Positions 17,407 through 25,651 of a stretch of 64,000 nt of DNA are shown in pieces (within the stretch, counting starts at the first letter, position 1; every line of letters starts with the position of its first letter). Under the pieces are notes generated by a model, which was not told where the DNA came from, did not search any database, and worked only from the letters and a program-made list of their open reading frames with translations. Source of the stretch: Marinibacterium anthonyi (lineage in GTDB: Bacteria; Pseudomonadota; Alphaproteobacteria; Rhodobacterales; Rhodobacteraceae); contig CP031585.1 of the NCBI GenBank assembly GCA_003217735.2, positions 1,227,501 through 1,291,500 on the forward strand, read 5' to 3'. The translations under genes and the position numbers were made by a program.

Positions 17407-18552
17407 TCAGGCGCCCCCGATCCCCTGCGACACCGGCTCGATCTCGTCGATCCCGGCCGAATCCAGCGCCTCGACATATTCCTGCCGCAGCACCTCGAAC
17501 GCCGCATCGACGCCGTCTTCTCCCCCCGACGCCAGCGCCCAGAGCGGCAGCCGCCCGGTCATGACCGCCGCCGCGCCCAGCAGGCGATACCGCAGCACGT
17601 CCAGCCCCCGCCGGATCCCGCTGTCGGCCATCACGGTCATGCCGCCCGAGACCGGCAGGATCTGGGGCAGGACATCGCACGGCGCGGGGGACGCATCGAA
17701 ATTCCGCGCCCCGTGGGACGACACGACAATCCCGTCCGCGCCACAAGTCCGCGCTTTTTCGGCATCTTCCGGCGCCAGGATACCCTTCAGCACCAGCTTG
17801 CCGCGCCAGCGGTCCCGGACCCAGGCAACGTCCTCCCACGTCAGCTCGTGCCGCAGTTCGACACGCGGATCGCCCGCAGGGCCCAGCAGCCCGGGCCGCA
17901 TGCCTTCGGGATAATTGCCGAACGCGGGCAGCCCGTCCCGCAGCAGGTTGGGCAGCACCACCCGGGCGATCCAGCCGGGATGCCGGCACAGGTCGGCCAC
18001 GTTCCGGGGCGACAGCGTGAACGGCATCCCGAAGCCGTTGTATTCATTCCATTCCTTGCGGGCGCGATACCGGGTATCCACCGTCATCACCAGGATCTCC
18101 ACGCCGGCCCCGGCGGCACGCTCCAGAAGGCCGACCGACAGGTCGCGATCCTGCCACAGATACAGCTGCATCCACAGCTCGGCGTCCGGCACCATCCGCC
18201 GCAGGCGTTCGATCGAGGTGATCGACTGCGTCGACAGGCACACGGGCAGCCGATGCCGGGTCGCCGCCCGCGTCAGCACAACCTCGCCATCCGGATGCAC
18301 CAGCCCCGCCATCGCGGTCGGCGCGATCGCGACCGGCGCGCCGGCGGTCCTGCCGAACAGCTCGGTCTCGGTCGACCTTGCCGGCTTGGTGCCCAGAACC
18401 TTCGGCGTGATCGTGATCGCGTCGAGCCGGGCATACAGGTCCCTCAGGCTCGCCTCTTCACCGATCCCGCGGTCGATATATTCAAAGATCCCCCGTGGCA
18501 GCCGCCTGCGGGATTTGCGGCGCGCATGTGCGAACGAATGAAACCGTGTCAT
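17407..18552 (-). CDS. FMN-dependent 2-hydroxyacid dehydrogenase (L-lactate dehydrogenase/glycolate oxidase family)
   Basis: The 381-residue TIM-barrel flavoprotein keeps every catalytic residue of the family: Tyr in FEYIDRG, Tyr in MQLYLWQD, Asp in MTVDTRY, Lys in LVLKGI, and His and Arg in SSHGAR. The phosphate-binding DSGIRRG also follows. It oxidises a short L-2-hydroxyacid such as lactate. The ATG at 18552 is preceded by GAGG; upstream in-frame codons are ignored. The SSHGAR variant of the usual SNHGGR makes exact substrate prediction uncertain. Confidence 0.88.
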   Translation of the reverse strand: MTRFHSFAHARRKSRRRLPRGIFEYIDRGIGEEASLRDLYARLDAITITPKVLGTKPARSTETELFGRTAGAPVAIAPTAMAGLVHPDGEVVLTRAATRHRLPVCLSTQSITSIERLRRMVPDAELWMQLYLWQDRDLSVGLLERAAGAGVEILVMTVDTRYRARKEWNEYNGFGMPFTLSPRNVADLCRHPGWIARVVLPNLLRDGLPAFGNYPEGMRPGLLGPAGDPRVELRHELTWEDVAWVRDRWRGKLVLKGILAPEDAEKARTCGADGIVVSSHGARNFDASPAPCDVLPQILPVSGGMTVMADSGIRRGLDVLRYRLLGAAAVMTGRLPLWALASGGEDGVDAAFEVLRQEYVEALDSAGIDEIEPVSQGIGGA

Positions 18553-18968
18553 CGCCTCACACCGCCCGCGGTTCTTTGCGGGGCGCCAGAGTCTCACCGT
18601 GAACCATCATCTTCTTTCCTTTGAAGGGCTTATCCTGTGCAGCCCTTCATCCTGCAGTTCAACCTGAACCGCAAACGAAAACCTCTCCCGGCGCTGCCGG
18701 GGCCGGGCAGAGCGGGTCAACCAGATCAGTCGTGACGGGTGGACCGAGCCGCCCGGACATTCGCTGCGTCAGTGACCGAAGTCTGGTCAGCGGGACAAAG
18801 AGCCATTTCGCTGCGGCTGCGCCAAGGTCTGCGTTCGAAGAAGCGAGTTGGTCAGAAACGGCCGTTTTTACCGGTGACAGAGCCGTATGGTTAACGCTTG
18901 ACAGGGCTTCTTCTTCATAGTCGATTTATTGAGCAGAGCAGGCGCGTTCGGAGGCATTTTGTTACTTA
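18553..18968. other. 416-base gene-poor stretch left of the AT-rich gene
   Basis: No convincing gene is seen; a 99-codon frame at 18621-18920 has no family resemblance and poor coding character. Base composition falls toward the right. A perfect -35-like TTGACA lies at 18898-18903 with only a weak -10 (TCGATT) 17 bases on, which could drive the gene at 18969. The remainder looks like decayed sequence. Confidence 0.5.
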
Positions 18969-19772
18969 ATGAAGGATTATATTGATCGGCAAATCGGGAA
19001 AATAGTCGAATCCAACGAAGTTCCGTACATTGTCCCAAGGGTTGTTCTGGGAGGTTTGGTTTCGTATTTGATAATTGACTTGTTCAATAATGCTCCAGGC
19101 CGAGCGGGAATGCTGCTGAATTGGAGGGCATTCTATATTATAGCATTTCTGCTAGGATCATGGTTAGTGGGATACATTATTGACACAATTTCAATTTCCA
19201 TAATTAGATCAATAGTTAAATTACCAATCGGATCGTCTAGAATTTTATACAAAAGTCTAGAGGGGTACAGGTTTCTAATCATGACGTCTTGTTTTGTGTC
19301 GGGGTTCATGATTGCCTCAGCATACTCTGTCGTCTTGCTCTATGAAGAGAAAATTCAAGCCCCAAGAGAATTTGATACAGATTTCTTTCTGGTTATTTTC
19401 TTTTCGTGCACCGCGAGCGTAGTCGGGTTGGGTTATGTTTTTTCTTCGTCAAGATCATTTTCCAAATATTTAACGGTGCTTGCAAGCGATTCCCCTAGCA
19501 TTGTCGAATACAAGAATATTATCGAAGCTTTGGAAAGAAAGATCGCAGTTCAGCAACGAGATGTTGAGCGAGCTCACGCGGAATTTATCGCAAAAAAGCG
19601 CGAACTCCAAAACGCTTTGCTTTCAGAAAATTATGAAAACGTTTTGAAAAAGACTCTGAGCAAGACAATCGTTCAGTCAATGAAAACAGAGCTTCCGTCG
19701 ATACTCAAAATACATCTTTCTGATGCCTTAGAAGAAGAACGAAGAAAGATCAGGAAAACCTGGTGGAAATAG
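18969..19772 (+). CDS. AT-rich orphan membrane protein with cytoplasmic coiled coil, unknown function
   Basis: The 267-residue product has four predicted transmembrane segments, near residues 20-42, 53-78, 101-125 and 141-162. A charged, heptad-like stretch from about 180 to 230 (EYKNIIEALERKIAVQQRDV and onward) and a basic C-terminus follow. GGAGG lies 14 bases before the ATG. Coding composition is roughly 40 percent G+C by eye with many AAA, ATT and TTT codons, against about 66 percent around it, so it is very probably a recent horizontal acquisition. No family is recognised. A membrane sensor or effector role, for example in defence, is possible but unproven. Confidence 0.8.
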   Translation: MKDYIDRQIGKIVESNEVPYIVPRVVLGGLVSYLIIDLFNNAPGRAGMLLNWRAFYIIAFLLGSWLVGYIIDTISISIIRSIVKLPIGSSRILYKSLEGYRFLIMTSCFVSGFMIASAYSVVLLYEEKIQAPREFDTDFFLVIFFSCTASVVGLGYVFSSSRSFSKYLTVLASDSPSIVEYKNIIEALERKIAVQQRDVERAHAEFIAKKRELQNALLSENYENVLKKTLSKTIVQSMKTELPSILKIHLSDALEEERRKIRKTWWK

Positions 19773-20370
19773 AGTAACGTGCCCCTGAGAGCAGATGGAA
19801 AATTCGCCCATCACATTTGGACAAGAAGTCCTGACGAAACCCATCGGGTCAAAAACGGTCGTCTTTGTCACATGCGCTGCCATTGCGGAAGTCCTTGAAA
19901 AATTTTGTGCCACAAACCCTTGGCAAAACTGCCGTTGATTTTGTCAAGTTTTTGGCCGCACTTCAAAAGCGGTCGTTGGTGCGCAGAGCAGCATCTGTCA
20001 AGTTGGGCTCGGAGCAGTCGCACAACCCGAATTTCTTGAATGGCTGCTTCGCGCTGTCCAAGAGGCCGGGCCAACTATGCCGAATGAACCAAAATCCCGA
20101 CCCTCCCAAAAACCAAACGACCACCCCCACACCCCCCAAACCCTAACATCCGGTAAATCCGCCTCTGCAACCCCTTGATATCATTGGCCCCGAAAATGTC
20201 CCACGCGTGGGACAGCCTTCCCCCGCGGGCCATCACCCGCCCCTCACGGCCAGAGACACTCCCTTAATCAAGTCCCCCTATGCTCGAAGGAAACCGCCCC
20301 CCCGCCCGTTGCCGGACCGGCATCGATATGCGACAAGCGTCCAGACGTCGACAACGACAAGAGCCAGGCC
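19773..20370. other. 598-base stretch without a convincing gene
   Basis: Composition returns gradually from AT-rich to the GC-rich background. A 93-codon frame at 19865-20146 ends in a Pro/Thr run and is not convincing. The only clear signal is the 18-base palindrome at 20197-20214, ahead of the pcm-like gene. Confidence 0.5.
20197..20214. promoter_or_regulatory. 18-bp perfect palindrome, candidate operator
   Basis: TGTCCCACGCGTGGGACA is a perfect, ungapped palindrome 156 bases upstream of the pcm-like start. Its size and symmetry fit a binding site for a dimeric regulator. No T-tract follows, so a terminator is unlikely. The cognate protein is not known to me. Confidence 0.55.
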
Positions 20371-21024
20371 ATGACAGACTTCGAAGCCCGCCGCCGCATG
20401 ATGGTCGATACCCAGGTGCGCCCCTCGGACGTGACACGTTTCCCCATCATCGACGCGATGCTCACCGTCCCGCGCGAAGATTTCGTGCCCGACGCCTACC
20501 GCGAGACCGCCTATGCCGGCGAACACATCCCCCTCTCCAGGGACCGCGTGATCTTCGACGGCCGCCTGCTGGCCAAGATCCTCGACGCGCTCGACCTCAC
20601 CGGCCACGACCTGGTGATGGATATCGGATCCGCCTACGGCTATTCCGCCGCCGTCATCGCCCGCATCGCCCAGGCCGTCGTCGCGGTCGAGCAGGACGAG
20701 GCGCTGGCCACGGAATCCCAGACCCTTCTGTCGGACGCGGGCGCCGACAACGTCGTCGTCGAACAGGGCGACCTGGCCGCCGGCGCCCCCGAACACGGGC
20801 CCTACGACGTCATCATCATCGAAGGCGGCGTCGAAACCGTGCCCCAGGCCATGCTGGACCAGCTCAAGGACGGCGGCCGGATCGCGGCCATTTTCTGCGA
20901 CGGTCAGTTCGGCGTTCTCAAGGTCGGGCACAAGCACAAAGGCAAGGTGAACTGGCGCGAGGCGTTCAACGCCAGCGTTCCCGTCCTGCCCGGTTTCGCC
21001 AGGAAGGCCGCCTTCTCGTTGTAA
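20371..21024 (+). CDS. pcm: Protein-L-isoaspartate O-methyltransferase family protein
   Basis: The 217-residue protein has the Pcm architecture: an N-terminal segment MVDTQVRPSDV ... VPREDFVP, the S-adenosylmethionine-binding motif VMDIGSAYGYSAAVIARIA, and VVAVEQDE. In place of the TAAPPEIP-like loop of classical Pcm it has IEGGVETVP, so repair activity on isoaspartyl residues is uncertain. The next plus-strand gene is tolC, a pairing I associate with alphaproteobacteria. Confidence 0.82.
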   Translation: MTDFEARRRMMVDTQVRPSDVTRFPIIDAMLTVPREDFVPDAYRETAYAGEHIPLSRDRVIFDGRLLAKILDALDLTGHDLVMDIGSAYGYSAAVIARIAQAVVAVEQDEALATESQTLLSDAGADNVVVEQGDLAAGAPEHGPYDVIIIEGGVETVPQAMLDQLKDGGRIAAIFCDGQFGVLKVGHKHKGKVNWREAFNASVPVLPGFARKAAFSL

Positions 21025-21027
21025 ATG

Positions 21028-21049
21028 CGCATCAGAATTTACTGATGCG
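21028..21049 (+). other. Stem-loop after the pcm-like gene
   Basis: CGCATCAG and CTGATGCG form an 8-bp perfect stem around a 6-base loop, starting 3 bases after the stop codon. No T-run follows, so it is at best a weak terminator or a transcript-stabilising hairpin. Confidence 0.4.
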
Positions 21050-21132
21050 TCCGGCGTCACGGTTGCGTGATGCACGAACTGTACTATCTGGTTTAGACTG
21101 CGCGTTAAAACGCGTCAAAGGCGGGATTGGGC

Positions 21133-22542
21133 ATGTCGAGATTTCTGAAACGTATCCGCTCGGGCGGGGTCGCCGTTACCGTGGCTTGGGCCATCTTCCA
21201 GGGGCAGGCTTCGGCCGAAACGCTCTCGGACGCGATGGCCAGCGCCTATGTGAACAGCGGCCTGCTTGAACAGAACCGGGCCCTGCTGCGCGCCGCCGAC
21301 GAAGACGTCGCCATCTCGCTGGCCGCGCTGCGCCCGATCATCGACTGGTCCGCCTCGTTCAGCCGCAACTGGATCGACCGCAACCAGGGCCTCGGCCGGA
21401 CGAGCTTGACCACCGATGTCGGCACCGCCGGGCTTTCCGGCTCGCAGCTGCTGTGGGACGGCGGCGCGTCGCGGATGAATGTCCAGGCCGCCCAGCAGAC
21501 CGTTCTCGCCTCGCGCGAATCCCTTCGGTCGATCGAACAGACGGTGCTGTTCAACGCCGTGCAGGCCTACATGAACGTGGTCACCGCGAACGAATTCCTC
21601 CGCCTGGCGCAAAGCAACCGCCACGTTCTCGAAGAAGAACTGCGCGCCTCCCGCGACCGCTTCGAAGTGGGCGAGGTCACCCGCACCGACGTCGCCCTGT
21701 CCGAAGCGCAGCTGGCCGCGGCGGAATCCAACGTCGCCGACGCCCGCGGCAACGTGGTCTCGGCCCAGGCCACCTTCGTGCAGATCATCGGTCGCCCGGC
21801 CGGCGACCTCGCGCCCCGGCCGGGCATTCCCGAAAGCCCGGCGTCGATCGACACGGCCCAGGCGATCGCGGTTCAGAACCACCCCGACATCAAGTCGCTG
21901 CAGGATCAGATCTCGGCCGCCGACATCACCGTCAACGTCGCCCGCGCCTCGATGCGCCCCACGCTGGCCGCCGGTCTCGACGTCGGCGTCAGCAACACGT
22001 TCGACAACCCGGTTTACAACGACACCGTGACCGCGTCGGTTTCGCTGTCGCAGCGCATCTACCAGGGCGGCGCGCTGACCGCCCAGATCCGCCGGGCCAT
22101 CGCCTCGCGCGATTCGCTGCGGGGCAACCTGCTGACCACCCAGCGTGGGGTCGAACAGGAAGTCGCCTCCGCCTTCGCCTCGCTGCAGGTGGCCATCGCC
22201 TCGATCTCCTCGACCGAGGAACAGGTGCGCGCCGCACAGGTCGCCTTTGACGGCATCCGCGAGGAAGCGCGCCTTGGCTCGCGCACCACGCTTGACGTGC
22301 TGACCGCCGAACAGGATCTGCTCGACGCCCGCGCCGACCTGATCTCGGTGCAGGCCAACCGCTACATCGCCGCCTATCGGCTGGTTGCCGCGCAGGGGCT
22401 TCTCAGCGCCGAACGGCTGGGGCTGAACGTGCCGATCTACGACGTGGACGCCTATTACAACGCGGTCAAATCGGCGCCCAGCCTCTACAGCAAGCAGGGC
22501 CAGGACCTGGACCGTGTCCTGCGCGCCATTGGGAAAGAGTGA
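21133..22542 (+). CDS. tolC: TolC-family outer-membrane channel protein
   Basis: The 469-residue product has a signal peptide ending near GQASAETL and two homologous outer-membrane efflux protein repeats of about 200 residues. Typical helices include LEEELRASRDRFEVGEVTRTDV in the first and FDGIREEARLGSRTTLDVL in the second. It forms the trimeric exit duct of type I secretion and drug-efflux pumps. The ATG at 21133 has AAAGG upstream; the TTG six bases before is ignored. The inner-membrane partner is not in the window. Confidence 0.93.
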   Translation: MSRFLKRIRSGGVAVTVAWAIFQGQASAETLSDAMASAYVNSGLLEQNRALLRAADEDVAISLAALRPIIDWSASFSRNWIDRNQGLGRTSLTTDVGTAGLSGSQLLWDGGASRMNVQAAQQTVLASRESLRSIEQTVLFNAVQAYMNVVTANEFLRLAQSNRHVLEEELRASRDRFEVGEVTRTDVALSEAQLAAAESNVADARGNVVSAQATFVQIIGRPAGDLAPRPGIPESPASIDTAQAIAVQNHPDIKSLQDQISAADITVNVARASMRPTLAAGLDVGVSNTFDNPVYNDTVTASVSLSQRIYQGGALTAQIRRAIASRDSLRGNLLTTQRGVEQEVASAFASLQVAIASISSTEEQVRAAQVAFDGIREEARLGSRTTLDVLTAEQDLLDARADLISVQANRYIAAYRLVAAQGLLSAERLGLNVPIYDVDAYYNAVKSAPSLYSKQGQDLDRVLRAIGKE

Positions 22543-22617
22543 CAATTTTCCGTTTCTGTTGTGTGACCGCTGGCGCCGCGTTATCCTTCGCGCTCAGGGG
22601 CAGAACGGTGGCAGAAC

Positions 22618-24066
22618 ATGACAGATCCAGTCTCGAAATTGGAAATCGAGGACGTGCTGTCCTCGATCCGCAGGCTGGTTTCGGAAGAAGCACGCAAACT
22701 GCCTGAGCTGACGCCCAAGCAGGCGTCATTCGATGCGCCGGGCCCCCGCGACAAGCTGGTCCTGACACCGGCGCTGCGCGTGCCCGAGGCGCCCCAGCCC
22801 CGTGCATCTGGCGACGATGACTTGGAAATCGACGGGCTGGAAACCGTCGGGCTGGAAACCGACGGGGCAGGGGATCCGGCTGACGCCGCCAACGCGTCCG
22901 ACGCGCCCTTGGGCACGGCGCCTGTCACCGCAGATACCGCTGCCACGGACACGTCCGTCCCGGATCCCGCCGTAGATGAGGCGGACATCGAAGACCGGAT
23001 CCCGGTCTACCCGGTGGTCAGCCGCGCCCGTTTCAACCTGCGCCGGCCCGAACGTGGCGAACGTCCCGTTGCCGCAACGCCCCCGGTCCCTCCGCAAGCC
23101 GATCCGCAGTCCGCTCCGGCTCCCCTTGTCGTCGACCGCCAGATGACCTGGATCGGCCCGCTGGACCCCGAGCCCGCCTCCGACGAAGACACCTTCGCCG
23201 AACCGGCTGCTGCCGTGCCCATGTCGCTTGCACCCGAAGCCCGCATCGACGTCGCGCCGGAAAAGGATCTGGCCAACGACGAAATGACCGAAGACGATCT
23301 GCCGGCGGATGACATGACGCCGGACGATCCGGCGACGGTCAATCTCGCGACGGACGGCTTGGCCCCCTACGACACGCCCGAAGACGAACTGCCGTCCGAC
23401 GACGCCACCTTCCTGCCGGAAGTCGACGAGGCCACCTGGCAACCAGAGCCGGAAACCGCAACCGACCCCCAAGCGCCCCCCCTCACCGAGGTGGACGAAA
23501 GCTGGCTCCGGCCCGTCTTCGCGCCATCCCCCGCCCCGCAGATGCAGGACACGCCCCTGGCGCCGGAACCGGACGTGCACAGCCCCGATTCCGCCGCGGC
23601 GGCCATCGACGCGCTGACCGCCAAGATCGCCCTTCTCGAAGCGCAGCTGGCCGAAAGCCGCAAGGCCACCACGCCGCAGCCCGCGCCCCGCCCGGACGCG
23701 GACGCGGCCTACGACCCGGACGAAGGCCCCGACCTGGCCCCGGACGATAACCGCCCCGCCGCCTGGCAGACCGCCTGGCAGCCCGATGGCCCGACCGATG
23801 ACGCCCCGACCGATGGGCTGACCGAATTTACCGAAGAAGACGCCCGCGCCGAAGCCGAAGCCGCCCTGCGCGAGGCGCAGGCCGCCAATGCCGACATCTT
23901 CGGCACCGGCGAGGCGGTGCTCGACGAAGACAGCCTGCGCGAGCTGGTGACCGACATCGTGCGCGAGGAACTGCAGGGCGCCCTGGGCGAACGCATCACC
24001 CGCAACGTCCGCAAGCTGGTCCGCCGCGAGATCCATCGCGCCTTCGCGGCCCAGGATCTGGACTGA
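22618..24066 (+). CDS. PopZ-like DUF2497 protein with a long acidic linker
   Basis: The 482-residue protein starts with the conserved helix LEIEDVLSSIRRLVSEEARKL. It ends with LVTDIVREELQGALGERITRNVRKLVRREI, the helical assembly region of the PopZ/DUF2497 family. About 370 residues of Pro/Asp/Glu/Ala-rich disordered sequence lie between. Caulobacter PopZ is under 200 residues, so the linker is greatly expanded. PopZ forms polar condensates that anchor the chromosome origin; a related polar-organising role is inferred. The gene follows tolC by 75 bases. Confidence 0.8.
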   Translation: MTDPVSKLEIEDVLSSIRRLVSEEARKLPELTPKQASFDAPGPRDKLVLTPALRVPEAPQPRASGDDDLEIDGLETVGLETDGAGDPADAANASDAPLGTAPVTADTAATDTSVPDPAVDEADIEDRIPVYPVVSRARFNLRRPERGERPVAATPPVPPQADPQSAPAPLVVDRQMTWIGPLDPEPASDEDTFAEPAAAVPMSLAPEARIDVAPEKDLANDEMTEDDLPADDMTPDDPATVNLATDGLAPYDTPEDELPSDDATFLPEVDEATWQPEPETATDPQAPPLTEVDESWLRPVFAPSPAPQMQDTPLAPEPDVHSPDSAAAAIDALTAKIALLEAQLAESRKATTPQPAPRPDADAAYDPDEGPDLAPDDNRPAAWQTAWQPDGPTDDAPTDGLTEFTEEDARAEAEAALREAQAANADIFGTGEAVLDEDSLRELVTDIVREELQGALGERITRNVRKLVRREIHRAFAAQDLD

Positions 24067-24175
24067 CGCACCGCTGTCAACGGCCCCCGCCCGGCATCCC
24101 GACACCTCGATCGACATGCAATCGCCGTCCCCAGCCGGGGCGGCGGTCTGGCGAAACGTTACGTCACCATGTCCC

Positions 24176-24216
24176 AAAAACGAACGACGCGCCCGTAAAC
24201 GGGCGCGTCGTTCGTT
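24176..24216 (-). terminator. Strong rho-independent terminator
   Basis: An 18-bp perfect inverted repeat (24179-24196 and 24199-24216) is followed on the minus strand by a T-run (AAAAA at 24176-24180 on the plus strand). It lies 15 bases after the stop of the minus-strand gene at 24232 and also closes the popZ-like gene side. Confidence 0.85.
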
Positions 24217-24231
24217 GCTGACCGGTCAGGA

Positions 24232-24555
24232 TCAGGCGGCCTGGGCTTGTGCTTCCGCCGCGTGACGGCGTTCGCTTTCCTCGCGCGACAGCGCGACAGA
24301 GGTCCGGACACCCTTGGAGACGAACTCCATCAGGCCCGACACGACTCGTTCATTCGGGTCGATACCGGCGCAGGTCAGAACTTCCCGCCCATCGCGCGAT
24401 CGCGCCCAGCGGGCGATCTGCTCAGGGCCATTCCCATACTTCTTGTCGTCGGCGATGGCGTCGTCCAGCGCAGCCAGCACCACGGCCGCGAACAATTTTC
24501 GGGCACGGTTGCCTTGTTCGTTGTTAAAGGCAGTGCCGTCAACGAAATCTCTCAT
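24232..24555 (-). CDS. DUF6280-like conserved small protein
   Basis: The 107-residue soluble protein begins MRDFVDGTAFNNEQGNRA, with a well-placed AAGGA before the ATG. I recall this sequence type as a highly conserved Rhodobacterales protein (DUF6280) without an assigned function. It is mostly helical with a charged Ala/Glu-rich C-terminus. It is a single-gene unit with its own strong terminator, facing away from efp. Confidence 0.75.
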   Translation of the reverse strand: MRDFVDGTAFNNEQGNRARKLFAAVVLAALDDAIADDKKYGNGPEQIARWARSRDGREVLTCAGIDPNERVVSGLMEFVSKGVRTSVALSREESERRHAAEAQAQAA

Positions 24556-24714
24556 CTCGTTTTCCTTGTTTTTCTTGCTCTTGTGTTTTCGGCGTGCCGC
24601 CCCTTATGGCGAAAGAGGATCGATTCGGATACCGCTAAAACGCATAACTAGCTTGCGTCCCGTGCATGTCTGCATCTTGGTCGTCGGCACGGGGCGCGCA
24701 GCGGTTTCGTCGCC

Positions 24715-24743
24715 TTGTCACACCATTCTTCGCCAGATATAGG
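24715..24743 (+). promoter_or_regulatory. efp: Probable efp promoter
   Basis: TTGTCA (24715-24720) and TATAGG (24738-24743) are separated by 17 bases and lie about 43 bases before the efp start, a good match to a housekeeping sigma-70 promoter. Confidence 0.55.
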
Positions 24744-24785
24744 GGGCCGATACAGGCCATCAACCGTTTATAAAGGTTTTATGTC

Positions 24786-25349
24786 ATGCCCAAGATCAAT
24801 GGCAACGAGATCCGGCCGGGCAACGTTCTGGAGCACGACGGCGGGCTCTGGGCTGCCGTCAAGGTGGATCACGTCAAGCCCGGCAAGGGTGGCGCCTTCG
24901 CCCAGGTCGAACTGCGCAACCTGCGCAACGGGACCAAGCTCAACGAACGCTTCCGCTCGGCGGACAAGGTCGAACGCGTGCGGCTCGAACAGAAGGACAT
25001 GCAGTTCCTCTACGAGACCGACGGCATGCTCACCTTCATGGACGTGGAAACCTACGACCAGGTCGAACTGCCCTCCGACCTGCTGGGCGACCGCCGCCCG
25101 TTCCTGCAGGACGGCATGACCATCGTGGTCGAATTCCACGACGAAGAAGCGCTGAACGCCACCGTTCCGCAAAAGGTCACCTGCAAGATCGTCGAAACCG
25201 AACCGGTGGTCAAAGGTCAGACCGCGGCCAATTCCTTCAAGCCGGCGATCCTGGACAACGGCGTCAAGGTCATGGTGCCGCCCTTCGTGGGCCAGGACGA
25301 AGACATCATCGTCAACACCGAAACCATGGAATATTCCGAACGCGCCTGA
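24786..25349 (+). CDS. efp: Translation elongation factor EF-P
   Basis: The 187-residue product has the three-domain EF-P layout: KOW-like N-domain (residues 1-65), central OB domain and C-terminal OB domain ending [11 protein letters not shown]. It keeps Lys34 in VKPGKGGAF, the position that is beta-lysylated in many bacteria. EF-P rescues ribosomes stalled at proline runs. AAAGG lies 9 bases before the ATG. Proline-rich products such as TonB and the PopZ-like protein nearby would be natural clients. Confidence 0.97.
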   Translation: MPKINGNEIRPGNVLEHDGGLWAAVKVDHVKPGKGGAFAQVELRNLRNGTKLNERFRSADKVERVRLEQKDMQFLYETDGMLTFMDVETYDQVELPSDLLGDRRPFLQDGMTIVVEFHDEEALNATVPQKVTCKIVETEPVVKGQTAANSFKPAILDNGVKVMVPPFVGQDEDIIVNTETMEYSERA

Positions 25350-25651
25350 CCCGCGCGCGCCCGTGGATTCTGTCAGCGATCCACCAGGGCGGGAATCCGT
25401 CGGGGCAGGGGCTCCATGCCCCCTCCCGAACACCCGACACGCACGGCCATGCCCCCCCGGGCGTGGCCGTCTTCACATCCGCGTCCCGCCCCGCCCCGCC
25501 CGGACAAGGGTGCGCGCATCCGTTTCTTTCTGGCCCCAAATACCCCGTCCAAACGCCCGGGCCGTCCCACCGCAACCGCTTCGCACCCACGGTGCCCGCC
25601 CAAGCGCAAAGCCCCTGCTTCTTTCTCTTCAAAAATACCCGGTCGAAACGC
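25350..25651. other. 302-base convergent spacer with repeat copies
   Basis: It lies between the ends of efp and the minus-strand ABC membrane gene and holds no gene. It contains one clear copy of the dispersed repeat (25617-25642) and a degenerate copy near 25522-25547 (TTTCTTTC ... CCCCAAATACCCCG). Confidence 0.6.
25617..25642 (-). repeat. Dispersed intergenic repeat, copy 1
   Basis: Read on the minus strand it is CCGGGTATTTTT followed by GAAGAGAAAGAAGC, matching the family core. It begins 9 bases after the stop of the minus-strand gene at 25652, in that gene's sense orientation. Confidence 0.9.

Noticed and set aside
17389-17416. GGGCGCC/GGCGCCC inverted repeat between hmuV and the dehydrogenase gene
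   Set aside because: Short stem, 14-base loop and no T-run; its right arm overlaps the dehydrogenase end, so it is too weak to call a terminator.
18621-18920. 99-codon frame left of the AT-rich gene
   Set aside because: No motif, no ribosome binding site and mixed composition; better treated as decayed intergenic sequence.
19865-20146. 93-codon frame right of the AT-rich gene
   Set aside because: It crosses a composition gradient and ends in a Pro/Thr run; no homology recognised.
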